Positions 1 to 8,355 of a stretch of DNA of 23,386 nt are shown here, piece after piece (position 1 is the stretch's first letter; each line of letters begins with the position of its first letter). The notes beneath the pieces were generated by a model. It had not been told where the DNA came from. It did no database searches and worked only from the letters and a program-made list of their open reading frames with translations. The stretch spans positions 1 to 23,386 of the forward strand of contig DKVL01000113.1 in the NCBI GenBank assembly GCA_002491195.1, given 5' to 3'. The translations under genes were made by a program, and so were the position numbers. This DNA comes from Lachnospiraceae bacterium UBA7179. Lineage in GTDB: Bacteria; Bacillota; Clostridia; Lachnospirales; Lachnospiraceae.

Positions 1-6
1 CTAGCC

Positions 7-30
7 GGATGGAGTACTAGTACTCTATCC
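7..30. repeat. 24-bp near-perfect palindrome upstream of the AraC-type gene
   Basis: The two 12-base arms, GGATGGAGTACT and AGTACTCTATCC, are complementary except for one G/T pair that would still pair as G-U in RNA. The centre GTACTAGTAC is perfectly two-fold symmetric, and AGTACTAG recurs at about 70-77. It could be an operator for the regulator that follows or the 3' hairpin of a gene left of the window. No T-run follows, so a classical terminator is unlikely. Confidence 0.45.
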
Positions 31-105
31 AGTCAGAAATTAGACTTGTGGGCTGTATGGTTTGTGTCAGTACTAGACAAAAATTGATAAGAAAGGATGT
101 TTCCC

Positions 106-981
106 ATGTCATTTCCCATGCCCGCCAATGCCAGTTTTTCTATCATAAAACGGTCGCTGGACTCCGATTATGTGATGCCCACTCTGGAGGCTGCCGGCGA
201 TTACTACGAACTTGGATACATGATCTCCGGTGACAGACTGGCGATCACTCCGGACTGTTCCTATCCGCTGCGCGCGGGCACAGTCGGAACGATGCCGCCT
301 TATATCTATCACCGGACGGTCCCGCTCTCCAATGCGCCCTACAACACCTACCTGATCAAATTTAAGCCAGAGTTTGTCAAGCCGCTCACGGACAGTTTTG
401 GACAAAATATATTGGAAGAGATCTACTCCCAGCTGTTCAACCGCTTCTCCCCGTCCATAAGCAGCCGGATTCTGTTGTCTTTTCAGGAAATGCACGAACT
501 GTTTACGTCAGACTCCCCTCACAGGGATTTCCGGCTCCAGTGTATGCTCTGCGACCTTCTGCTTGCTGTGCTGGACAACCGGCTTCCCAACAATACTGAC
601 GATAACCCGGACCAGCCTACAGGCCAGATCAACCACAAGACGCCCCTCACGCCGCCTGTTATCGATGCGATTTACTACATGGAACAGCACTATCAGGAAA
701 ATCCTTCTCTTGAGACAGTAGCAGTCCTGTCCGGTTATTCTGCCTCGCACTTTTCCAGACTGTTCCACGCCCAGCTTGGAAGATCGTATTCGGAATACCT
801 GACAAGAATCCGCATCCGCCATGTGCAGGATCTGCTGCTTAACACAAAAAAATCCGTTACGGAGATAGCCTTAGAGACCGGCTATCTCCATACCGGAAAT
901 TTAAGTGAGCAGTTTAAACAGCAGACTGGCATGACGCCGCTACAGTACCGAAAGACGAATACTCATACTCCAACACTTTGA
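106..981 (+). CDS. AraC/XylS-family transcriptional regulator
   Basis: A DNA-binding regulator of about 291 residues. The N-terminal half is a cupin-like sensing region: short beta-rich stretches with PLRAGTVGTMPPYIYH resemble the AraC_binding fold. The C-terminal ~100 residues hold two helix-turn-helix motifs; the first is around SLETVAVLSGYSASHFSRLF and the second around VTEIALETGY, followed by the family-typical end FKQQTGMTPLQYRK. The reading frame is open from ATG 97, but AAAGGA at 92-97 lies 8 bases before ATG 106, so 106 is the better start. The effector is unknown; such proteins usually regulate sugar or stress genes. Its target could be left of the window or the gene itself. No partner gene lies downstream; the next gene is convergent. 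Confidence 0.9.
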   Translation: MSFPMPANASFSIIKRSLDSDYVMPTLEAAGDYYELGYMISGDRLAITPDCSYPLRAGTVGTMPPYIYHRTVPLSNAPYNTYLIKFKPEFVKPLTDSFGQNILEEIYSQLFNRFSPSISSRILLSFQEMHELFTSDSPHRDFRLQCMLCDLLLAVLDNRLPNNTDDNPDQPTGQINHKTPLTPPVIDAIYYMEQHYQENPSLETVAVLSGYSASHFSRLFHAQLGRSYSEYLTRIRIRHVQDLLLNTKKSVTEIALETGYLHTGNLSEQFKQQTGMTPLQYRKTNTHTPTL

Positions 982-1004
982 TGTACAGCCCATTGCTGCC
1001 AGAA

Positions 1005-1631
1005 CTACATACCCGCTACATTGAAATCATATTGTTCTTCTCTGGGATTCTTATAACCTTCAAATTCATCAACTTCCTTAAATTCAAACTGAAAACCGCA
1101 ATTAACCGCTTTCCGATCCACGATTTCTTTTCTGGCATACCCTTTTATCGTGAGCAAATATTTACCGGATGGGATATTGTACCACAAATCGGAATATATT
1201 TTTTTACCATTCAAAGTCATATACCATCTCTCAGTCTTTGAATGGTATGAAACAATACCAAATTTCCCGATCCGTTCCTCTCCCTCTCCCTGATATTCCT
1301 TTTCATCAAAATTGAGAAAGGACGCGATATCCGAAATCCATACTCCCGCTCCTACCGCAAGATTAAACCCTTCATATGCAAACTTTTCTTCCCATTCCTC
1401 ATCAAATTCTTCGCCATGATTTTTTATTTTAACACGATATCCGACGGAATCGATCTGTACAAACGGAATCCAAACACCTTCTTTTTGCAATTGCAGGTAT
1501 TTCTTTTGATTTTTTTGAAAAAGGGCCAATAATTTTCTTGTTTTAATTTTTTCTCTTTTGATAAAATTCTGCAACACGTCCATTGAATAGATGCAAATAC
1601 CATATTCGCTCGTTTCTATTGTTCGATCCAT
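1005..1631 (-). CDS. Uncharacterised protein, tandem paralogue B
   Basis: A soluble protein of 208 residues with no signal peptide or membrane segment. I do not recognise the family. It is a paralogue of the gene at 1782-2378: both begin with a short segment ending in YG(I/L)C(I/V)(Y/F)S, continue with a Lys-rich helix (KTRKLLALFQKNQKKYL), share GVWIP and GVWI.DI motifs, and end in an almost identical block starting at GKYLL and closing in YDFNVAGM. GGAG at 1640-1643 lies 8 bases before ATG 1631; the GTG just upstream is less likely. It follows its paralogue by 150 bases on the same strand and is probably co-transcribed. Tandem, C-terminally conserved, AT-rich copies suggest immunity or accessory proteins, but no toxin is present, so this is only a guess. 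Confidence 0.75.
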   Translation of the reverse strand: MDRTIETSEYGICIYSMDVLQNFIKREKIKTRKLLALFQKNQKKYLQLQKEGVWIPFVQIDSVGYRVKIKNHGEEFDEEWEEKFAYEGFNLAVGAGVWISDIASFLNFDEKEYQGEGEERIGKFGIVSYHSKTERWYMTLNGKKIYSDLWYNIPSGKYLLTIKGYARKEIVDRKAVNCGFQFEFKEVDEFEGYKNPREEQYDFNVAGM

Positions 1632-1781
1632 CACTTCATCTCCTTCATACCTGACCCTTTTCGATTTTTATTCATACAACTCTTTTCTTATTTCCAAGAT
1701 CTCTTCCTTGCATCTTTCAGCTTTTTGTCAATTGCTTTCGCGTTCTGATATCAGAGAAATAGACAAATCAGGATGCGTCAC

Positions 1782-2378
1782 TTATTTTTCTACAGTTCCT
1801 GATTTCATACTTGCTACATTAAAATCATATTCCTCTTCCCTTGGATTCTTATAGCCTTCAAATTCATCAACTTCCCTAAATTCAAACTGAAAACCACAAT
1901 TAACCGCTTTCCGATCCACGATTTCTTTTCTGACATACCCTTTTACAGAGATCAGATACTTCCCTGACGGAATATCATAGTGAAAACCAGAGTATCTTGT
2001 GTAACCGTCAATGGTTTGATAAGAAATACTCTCTCCTACATACTTGTCCGCTTCAAAAGGCTGCATTAACTCAATATCACCAATCCAGATTCCATTTGTG
2101 CTTTTTATATGAAATCCTTCATATTCCAAAAGTTCCTCAAACTCATCGCCGAATGGCAGATCGATCTCTTTAACCTTAATAATATATTTCCCTGCATTAA
2201 TTTGTGGGATCGGCATCCAGACACCACTCTGTTGAGACGCCAAATACTCTTTATCTTTTTTCTGAAAGAAAGACAATAATTTCTTTGATCTTATTTTTTC
2301 TTCCCTCAAAAACGCTTGCAAATTTTCCAAAGAAAAAACACATAATCCATAACTAAATGTAGTTACTATTTTTTCCAT
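1782..2378 (-). CDS. Uncharacterised protein, tandem paralogue A
   Basis: A soluble protein of 198 residues, paralogous to the next gene on the same strand (1005-1631). The middle parts differ markedly (IELMQPFEADKYVGE here against a different acidic stretch in the other copy), while the last ~55 residues are nearly identical, including RKEIVDRKAVNCGF and EGYKNPREE. The start is placed at ATG 2378 because GGAGAATAGAA precedes it directly; the frame stays open to TTG 2402. Function unknown. The architecture of variable middle and conserved end is compatible with gene conversion between the copies. A promoter-like sequence lies about 290 bases upstream (2664-2692). Confidence 0.75.
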   Translation of the reverse strand: MEKIVTTFSYGLCVFSLENLQAFLREEKIRSKKLLSFFQKKDKEYLASQQSGVWMPIPQINAGKYIIKVKEIDLPFGDEFEELLEYEGFHIKSTNGIWIGDIELMQPFEADKYVGESISYQTIDGYTRYSGFHYDIPSGKYLISVKGYVRKEIVDRKAVNCGFQFEFREVDEFEGYKNPREEEYDFNVASMKSGTVEK

Positions 2379-2469
2379 TTCTATTCTCCATTTTTCTTTC
2401 AAGTAACTGATCTATTAATGTGACCTGTTAACGTGCTAAAAAGATATAACCCCCTGAGTGAAACGGACT

Positions 2470-2580
2470 TTACATCCTTATCATGATATATGCTATCCCT
2501 TCAATACGTTCTTTTATCTGGCGCAATTCATTTTCAAGTGAGTTTACACGAATCAAAAGCATTTCGCATTTCTTTTTCAT
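2470..2580 (-). CDS. Possible 36-aa small protein (coiled-coil-like)
   Basis: In the otherwise gene-free stretch 2379-2754 the minus strand carries an ORF beginning MKKKCEMLLIRVNSLENELR and ending IAYIMIRM. The heptad-like spacing of Leu/Ile with charged residues suggests a short amphipathic helix or coiled coil. A promoter-like sequence lies 84 bases upstream, but the nearest good ribosome binding site (AAGGAGTGA) is about 25 bases from the ATG, too far for efficient initiation. It could instead be the remnant of a longer regulator gene. Confidence is low. Confidence 0.3.
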   Translation of the reverse strand: MKKKCEMLLIRVNSLENELRQIKERIEGIAYIMIRM

Positions 2581-2663
2581 TTTCAAGTGTCAACTAAATA
2601 CTTTTTATATCACTCCTTCGTCGTGATTGCTGAACGTGTTATTTGATTTATGTACATGATGTA

Positions 2664-2692
2664 AGTATAACACAACTTAAGTGTAAAGTCTA
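2664..2692 (-). promoter_or_regulatory. Promoter with overlapping imperfect palindrome
   Basis: On the minus strand, -35 TAGACT (2687-2692), a 17-base spacer and -10 TATACT (2664-2669). The spacer contains ACACTTAAGTTGTGT, an imperfect inverted repeat that could bind a repressor. It would drive the small ORF and the two paralogous genes to its left. Confidence 0.5.
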
Positions 2693-2754
2693 TTTAATTA
2701 TTGAGATAATTTTGGGTATCTAATACTTAGTGTTGCAGAGTTATTAAGCAAATA

Positions 2755-3666
2755 TTAAAGTATCCTGCGGATATACTCGATATATCCTTTCCGTTCCACC
2801 TCGTTCTTGTGCCCACAGTACCAGAAATAGGATTCCTTCAAGCCTTCCTCCAATGGAACTGTGGTGTCGATCATCTCCCATTGTCTGGATACATCGAGCT
2901 GGTACTCATAGTCATAAAAGCTAAAATACTCCCTCTGGTTGATATCCTGATGCACTTCCACATACGCAGCAGTGTGCCCTGCTGCGCGATAACACTGCTC
3001 CACCCACTCCCTTATCGTAATGCTTTCCGCATTGCCGACATTAAAAATGTGGTTCAACGGGTGTTTGTCCAATATGGCCTCCATACATCTGCAAAGATCC
3101 CGCACATGAAAGAACTGCAGTTTCATGTCACCCTTTTTCGGCAGATAAAATTTGCGGTCTGCATCCGCACACTCAAACACAAACGCCTCACGGTATACAT
3201 CATTCATCGGGCCGTAGAGATATGGCGGGCGGAGTATGTATGCATCAGGGACTCTTTTTCGCAATTCCTCCTCTGCATCAATCTTGTTGGTGCCATATGA
3301 TCCCCAATATTTGTTTAAACCAGTCTGTTGGCTTTCCGTGAATGGCTGCGGCGCTGTCTCGGGATACACGGCGCTGGAGCTGATCAGGACGTAATCCTTA
3401 AAATTCTCTCTGGAATATTCCAGTGCATCGAGCAGATCAGATACATCCTCCCCAGTGTATGCGGTCACATCCAACACTGCATCAAATGCATACTGCCTTA
3501 ACACATCCCCAAGCTGATGCCTGTCCGCCTCGATCAAAATCGTTCCTTTGGGCTGTGGGTGATGATTTCGATTGAGCACATAGACCTCATCACCCTTACC
3601 TGCAAAATATTCCGCGGCATATCTGCTCACAAAGATTGTGCCGCCTGTCACTAATATCTTTCTCAT
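2755..3666 (-). CDS. NAD(P)-dependent epimerase/dehydratase (extended SDR)
   Basis: A Rossmann-fold oxidoreductase of 303 residues. The N-terminus KILVTGGTIFVSRY is the nucleotide-binding turn, in the variant form (TGGTxFVS) of an atypical extended-SDR branch rather than TGxxGFIG. The catalytic region shows SSSAVY and the Tyr-x3-Lys pair in YGTNKIDAEEEL; LRPPYLYGP and FFHVRDLC follow, as in sugar-nucleotide epimerases and reductases. Substrate cannot be told from sequence. ATG 3666 is preferred over the in-frame GTG at 3678 because GTGAGG then serves as ribosome binding site. The gene appears to be a single unit with its own promoter (3725-3753). It starts right of the chemotaxis gene's divergent control region. 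Confidence 0.88.
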   Translation of the reverse strand: MRKILVTGGTIFVSRYAAEYFAGKGDEVYVLNRNHHPQPKGTILIEADRHQLGDVLRQYAFDAVLDVTAYTGEDVSDLLDALEYSRENFKDYVLISSSAVYPETAPQPFTESQQTGLNKYWGSYGTNKIDAEEELRKRVPDAYILRPPYLYGPMNDVYREAFVFECADADRKFYLPKKGDMKLQFFHVRDLCRCMEAILDKHPLNHIFNVGNAESITIREWVEQCYRAAGHTAAYVEVHQDINQREYFSFYDYEYQLDVSRQWEMIDTTVPLEEGLKESYFWYCGHKNEVERKGYIEYIRRIL

Positions 3667-3724
3667 ATCAAACCTCACATCATATATTGTGCGTCTTTCA
3701 TATCAAGAAGCATCTTTTTTCTTC

Positions 3725-3753
3725 ATTATACTGCGATATCACGCAAGGCGCAA
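3725..3753 (-). promoter_or_regulatory. Promoter of the epimerase gene
   Basis: Minus-strand -35 TTGCGC (3748-3753), 17-base spacer, -10 TATAAT (3725-3730), about 60 bases before the start codon at 3666. Confidence 0.6.
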
Positions 3754-3837
3754 TGACCACATCCATCTTATTACATCCAACTCCTTATGAACAATAACCA
3801 TTTCTTACAAAAAAATAAGATATTTATTAAAAAAGTA

Positions 3838-3867
3838 TTAACAAGCAGGATCACTCTATGATACAAT
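3838..3867 (+). promoter_or_regulatory. Candidate promoter of the chemotaxis receptor gene
   Basis: TTAACA (3838-3843), 18-base spacer, TACAAT (3862-3867), about 50 bases before ATG 3920. I do not see the sigma-28 type TAAA...GCCGATAA pattern that often drives chemotaxis genes, so vegetative transcription is the likelier reading. Confidence 0.4.
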
Positions 3868-3919
3868 AGATGTATACAATATAACAATTGGAATCCCGCA
3901 AAGAGAATGGAGGCATACT

Positions 3920-5992
3920 ATGAAACAGAAAAGTATATTCAGTCAGCTTCTTGTACCTGTACTACTGATTGTATGTATCCTTGCTGCATCGCTTGTGTCA
4001 GTGATGACGGCAATGTATTTTAAGTCGTATGAAAAAGATGTCTATGAGAAGGAGCAGGGACAGTCAAAACTAATGGCAGGCGAAATCGGCACATTCCTGG
4101 ATGGCGCTTATGCTGTGACAGAAGAACTTGCCGTGAACCCAAGCATCCTGACGATGGATACTGACATACAGACACCGATTCTTGCGGACTGCGTTGCAAG
4201 GAATACCTATCTGGAACTTCTGTATATACAAGGAACTGATGGTATGCAGACCGGGCGTTCATCAGGAGAACTGTCAGACCGCTCCACGCGCTGGTGGTTT
4301 ACGCAGACCATGGAAGAACAGAAGTCCTTTATCTCCAAATCCTATTACTCCGTCAACACTGGTATGCCCTGCGCGTCCATATTTTTCCCGATGTATGATG
4401 CTGGCAGCATTATCGGTATTTTTGCTGTTGACTTGAAACTGAACTATCTGCAGGATATCATCGATAACTTTTCCGACAGTAAAAATGGCGAGATATCCTT
4501 CGTCATAGACGGTGAGGGCGTGGTCGTGGCGCACCCTGACAATCAGCAGATTGAAGAACAATACAATTACAAGACACTGAAACGAACGGTATCGGAAACG
4601 GACGCAAACGGCAATGCCGTAAAGGACGCAGACGGCAATATTGTGACAAAAGAAGAATCATTCCTGATATCAGAAGCATATCAACAGGTAATCGCAGAAG
4701 CAATGGCTGGCGGCAGCGGAAGCACAAAGATCAAATACAATGGCGATACATACTATGTGAGCTATGCCCCCATTCCTTTAAAGGGTGACTCCGATTCCTG
4801 GTCTGTCATCACGCTCCGGAAAAAATCAGCGGCAATGTCCTCTGTGTATCGTACTGCAGGCATCTCTGTTATCATTGTATTTGCCGCAATCTTTCTGGCC
4901 ATTTTGATCATTGTGATCGTCGCACGCAGATTAGTCAACCCTGTGGTGTCCGTCACAAGACTGATCAGCGATGCCGCAAGCGGCGATTTCCAAAACAGAG
5001 CCGACGAAAACATTCCAAACGAACTTGGTATCTTATCGCGCAGTTTCAACAAACTTACCGAAAAAATGGCTGGCATCCTTATCACAGTAACAGAGTTTAC
5101 CACCAGAGTTGTGGAAGGCTCCGACAAACTAAACGGCATTGCTGGAGATATTAATGAAACGCACCAATCCGTCGAGCGGATCGCACAGGGCACACATGAC
5201 CAGACAGAAGATGCCAGAAATGTGGTGGAACGCGCGGCAGATCTCGAGGAAAAATTCAGGGAACTACAGAAGAAGAGCGAAACCCTTTTGAATAACGCCA
5301 ATGATACAATGAAATCAGGAGAACAAGGTGCGCAAAGTGTCATAGGTCTAAAAAACAGCAACTCTGTCACCGAGCAGAAGATGGAGGAATCCTATTCTAA
5401 TATCATGAAACTGGATGAGCACTCCAAGCGCATTGCAGGAATCATCACTACGATCAATGAAATATCAGAGGAGACAGAACTTCTGTCACTGAATGCCTCC
5501 ATAGAAGCCGCGCGCGCCGGAGAAGCAGGCAGAGGCTTTATGGTTGTCGCAGAGTCAATTGGAAAACTTGCTGCTGATTCCCAGACCGCCACACAGGATA
5601 TCGAAGATATCATCAAAGAACTCTGCGGTGAAATCATCAGCACGGTAGAAAATATCCAGGAAATCAGAAAGGATATCCAAGACCAGACAGAAATGGTTCA
5701 TTTCGTGGAGAAATCCTTTGGAAACTTCCAGTCGCTTGCCCAGATCACAAAAGAGTCCGTCGGCGAAATGGAAACACTCGTGGCAGAGATGCAGGATCTT
5801 GACCGTGCCATGGTAGACGCAGCAGACCGCATACAGGACGTCTCCCAAAATACGGCAGATGTCACCCAGGATATCGCAGACTCCATGCAGGAACAAGTTT
5901 CCGAGATCCAGCGCGTCGCGCAGCAGGTGTACGCCCTCTCGATCGAATCAGAGCAGATCAAACAGCGATTAAGCGGACAAATGAAAACATAA
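3920..5992 (+). CDS. Methyl-accepting chemotaxis protein with dCache sensor
   Basis: A transmembrane chemoreceptor of 690 residues that passes ligand binding outside the cell to the CheA-CheW complex. Membrane segments lie at about residues 8-33 and 314-336. Between them is an extracellular region of some 280 residues with dCache features (RSTRWWF and IFAVDL; a second lobe with VIDGEGVVVAHPD). Next come a HAMP-like segment (VARRLVNPVVSVTRL) and a long coiled-coil signalling domain with the hairpin tip EETELLSLNASIEAARAGEA and GRGFMVVAESIGKLA. GGAGG sits 7 bases before ATG. No che gene is adjacent, so it is an orphan receptor feeding a remote array. The ligand is unknown; dCache domains often bind amino acids or other small metabolites. 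The stop is 5 bases from the convergent recQ stop. Confidence 0.93.
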   Translation: MKQKSIFSQLLVPVLLIVCILAASLVSVMTAMYFKSYEKDVYEKEQGQSKLMAGEIGTFLDGAYAVTEELAVNPSILTMDTDIQTPILADCVARNTYLELLYIQGTDGMQTGRSSGELSDRSTRWWFTQTMEEQKSFISKSYYSVNTGMPCASIFFPMYDAGSIIGIFAVDLKLNYLQDIIDNFSDSKNGEISFVIDGEGVVVAHPDNQQIEEQYNYKTLKRTVSETDANGNAVKDADGNIVTKEESFLISEAYQQVIAEAMAGGSGSTKIKYNGDTYYVSYAPIPLKGDSDSWSVITLRKKSAAMSSVYRTAGISVIIVFAAIFLAILIIVIVARRLVNPVVSVTRLISDAASGDFQNRADENIPNELGILSRSFNKLTEKMAGILITVTEFTTRVVEGSDKLNGIAGDINETHQSVERIAQGTHDQTEDARNVVERAADLEEKFRELQKKSETLLNNANDTMKSGEQGAQSVIGLKNSNSVTEQKMEESYSNIMKLDEHSKRIAGIITTINEISEETELLSLNASIEAARAGEAGRGFMVVAESIGKLAADSQTATQDIEDIIKELCGEIISTVENIQEIRKDIQDQTEMVHFVEKSFGNFQSLAQITKESVGEMETLVAEMQDLDRAMVDAADRIQDVSQNTADVTQDIADSMQEQVSEIQRVAQQVYALSIESEQIKQRLSGQMKT

Positions 5993-6014
5993 AGGGGCTA
6001 TATTTTAGCCCTTT
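5991..6014. terminator. Short shared hairpin between MCP and recQ
   Basis: AAAGGGGCTA (5991-6000) pairs with TAGCCCTTT (6006-6014) with one bulged G. It overlaps the recQ stop codon and lies against the MCP stop. The T/A-rich flanks are short, so termination in either direction would be modest. Confidence 0.45.
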
Positions 6015-8241
6015 GTTCCACAAAATATCCCACGATCATTCTCTGAACTGCTTCCGGATACATTAACAGCTGATATGCAAACCCTCCCTGGCTAACCTTA
6101 TCGATCGTTTTTATCCCCAGCTTCAATCCCCGTTCTGTCTGCACTTTCACATAACCCTCCGCCCCCTGTTCCTCAATCGTTAAGCCTGCTGCCACAAGGT
6201 AATCCCAGATTACAGTAAGCGTAACCTGTTTCACGTTTGAAGCACTGCAGATGCGATTCAGCTGCTCCCGGATATCACTGATATAATAATACTCCGCGTA
6301 TGGAAACTGCTCTGCGTCTTCCTGCTTAAGATAAAACGCATCTTTCCGCCCCTTTTTCGCAACAGATGCAGACTCTTCCTCCCCATCAATCTGCGCACTG
6401 AGCACCGCATTCGGATTTTCGGACAAAAACGCTGCAATCTCCTGCAGAAAACGCTCTCCATATTTCTGATACTTATTCTCACCGACACCAGATACTGCAA
6501 GCATTTCCTTCTGATTCTTCGGTACCCTGGCACACATATCGATCAATGTCTTATCGCTGAATATAATATAAGGCGGCATAGCCTCCTCTTTCGCAATGAC
6601 CAGACGCAGCTGCCGAAGTCTCTCAAATAAATCAAATCCAGCACCTGTGAGTGCATCTGTCTTTTTCTTCTTCGTCCTGTTTGCTGTTTTCTCCTGCTCC
6701 TTTGCTTTTCGAATCGTCACATGGGTGTCTTCCTCTTTTAACCTGCGGATGTCTCCCACCTGAAGCACACTGTATTCCCCGCCCGTCTGGACAATGGAAC
6801 CTTCCGCCAGCATCTGATCGATCAACAGACGAAGATCCGCCTCACTCCTCTGTTCCAGAACTCCGTACGATCGATAGGTGTCAGCGCCTATTTCCTTTAA
6901 TCTGGCACGTTTTGCGCCAAGCAGGGTTCCAATCACAATATTCAGCCCATACCGGCCCTTCATCTCGGCGATACAATTAATCACCCATTTTGCATCAGAT
7001 GTCATATCCTGCTCGTAATATTCCTGATGGCAGTTCCCACAGTTATCACAGGGAGCAGCTGGTCTCTCCCCAAAATACTCTAATATGTAATTTCGAAGGC
7101 ATGCGGTAGTTTTACAGTACCCTTCCATAACCTGAAGCCGGTGAGTGTCCCTCTGTTTGACCAGTTCTATGTCATCGATGTCCATTCCTTCAAACTCTTT
7201 CTTGCCCAGCAGGAATTTATTGATCATCACATCCTGCGCGGAAAACAGAAGAATACACTGTGCATTTTCGCCGTCACGCCCCGCGCGCCCTGCTTCCTGA
7301 TAATAGTTTTCCATGCTCTGCGGCATATTATAGTGGAGCACGAATCTTACATTGGACTTGTCGATTCCCATGCCAAACGCATTCGTCGCAATAACGATCT
7401 GCACCCTGTCATAGATAAAATCGTCCTGGTTTTTCTTTCTTGTCTCGTTGTCGATTCCCGCATGATAACGCGTCACCGAAACGCCATTCCGCGATAGTTT
7501 CTCATACAGGTTGTCCACGTTTTTCCGCGTTGCACAATACACGATTCCGCTCTCGCCTGCATGTCTTTGGATGTATTCAAATACAAAATCATCTTTGCGT
7601 TTTCCCCCAATATGCTCTACACTGTAATACAGGTTTTCCCTGTCAAAGCCCGTCACAACAACCTGGGGATTTTGCAATTTCAGGATACATTCAATATCCG
7701 TTCTGACCTCCCTGGTGGCAGTCGCTGTGAAAGCACTCACAATCGGTCTGTCTGCCAGGCTGTCTATGAACGCAACGATTTTGAGGTAACTCGGCCTGAA
7801 ATCCTGCCCCCACTGTGAAATGCAGTGCGCCTCGTCAACTGTGACCATTGAGATCTTTCCGTTTCGTGCAAACTGCATAAATCCTGCACTTTCCAGCCGC
7901 TCAGGCGCTACATAGATGATCTTATATCTGCCTTCTGCAGCCAAGCGCATCGCTTTTGCAATCTGCGTCTCTGTCAATGACGAGTTGATGAATGCGGCAT
8001 GAACTCCTGCCTCATTTAGCGCTTTTACCTGATCCTGCATCAGAGAGATCAGCGGTGAGACCACAATCGTGATACCAGGCAGCATCAGCGCCGGCACCTG
8101 ATAACAGATTGATTTCCCTGCACCTGTCGGCATAATTGCCAGTGCATCCTCGCCTGACAGGATCGATTGCACAATCTCCTCCTGTCCATTTCGGAACGAA
8201 TCATAGCCAAAATATGTTTTCAGTACTCCTGCAGCGTTCAT
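5998..8241 (-). CDS. recQ: ATP-dependent DNA helicase RecQ
   Basis: A superfamily-2 3'-5' helicase of 747 residues used in recombination and fork repair. Visible in order: the Q-motif region FRNGQEEIV, Walker A PTGAGKS (38-44), DEAH box (136-139), SAFTATAT, and motif VI QEAGRAGRDG. The zinc-binding CDNCGNC (about residue 390) starts the RQC winged-helix region, and an HRDC domain contains GFDLFERLRQLR and AVSGVGENKYQKYG. About 120 extra C-terminal residues follow (from KDAFYLKQEDAEQ), resembling the RQC-minor-type DNA-binding tail seen in clostridial RecQ. E. coli RecQ is ~610 residues, so the extension is real but not unique. AAAGGAG precedes ATG 8241; the open frame continues to 8334 without a better signal. 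It has its own promoter (8306-8334). Confidence 0.95.
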   Translation of the reverse strand: MNAAGVLKTYFGYDSFRNGQEEIVQSILSGEDALAIMPTGAGKSICYQVPALMLPGITIVVSPLISLMQDQVKALNEAGVHAAFINSSLTETQIAKAMRLAAEGRYKIIYVAPERLESAGFMQFARNGKISMVTVDEAHCISQWGQDFRPSYLKIVAFIDSLADRPIVSAFTATATREVRTDIECILKLQNPQVVVTGFDRENLYYSVEHIGGKRKDDFVFEYIQRHAGESGIVYCATRKNVDNLYEKLSRNGVSVTRYHAGIDNETRKKNQDDFIYDRVQIVIATNAFGMGIDKSNVRFVLHYNMPQSMENYYQEAGRAGRDGENAQCILLFSAQDVMINKFLLGKKEFEGMDIDDIELVKQRDTHRLQVMEGYCKTTACLRNYILEYFGERPAAPCDNCGNCHQEYYEQDMTSDAKWVINCIAEMKGRYGLNIVIGTLLGAKRARLKEIGADTYRSYGVLEQRSEADLRLLIDQMLAEGSIVQTGGEYSVLQVGDIRRLKEEDTHVTIRKAKEQEKTANRTKKKKTDALTGAGFDLFERLRQLRLVIAKEEAMPPYIIFSDKTLIDMCARVPKNQKEMLAVSGVGENKYQKYGERFLQEIAAFLSENPNAVLSAQIDGEEESASVAKKGRKDAFYLKQEDAEQFPYAEYYYISDIREQLNRICSASNVKQVTLTVIWDYLVAAGLTIEEQGAEGYVKVQTERGLKLGIKTIDKVSQGGFAYQLLMYPEAVQRMIVGYFVEQRAKI

Positions 8242-8305
8242 TTCTTCTCCTTTCGATAGCCTATAGATAAGTATCGACAAACTATTACTCGTTTTGCAAT
8301 AGAGA

Positions 8306-8334
8306 ATTATAACACATACAAAGGAGATTGACAA
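8306..8334 (-). promoter_or_regulatory. recQ promoter
   Basis: Minus-strand TTGTCA (8329-8334), exactly 17 bases, then perfect TATAAT (8306-8311). The start codon is 64 bases downstream. The leader contains a short inverted CGATA/TATCG pair. Confidence 0.75.
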
Positions 8335-8355
8335 CGTACTTATGTACCAAATGTC

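Noticed and set aside
4762..5370. 202-aa minus-strand ORF
   Set aside because: Antisense shadow of the chemotaxis receptor; Ser-rich, no motif, no start signal.
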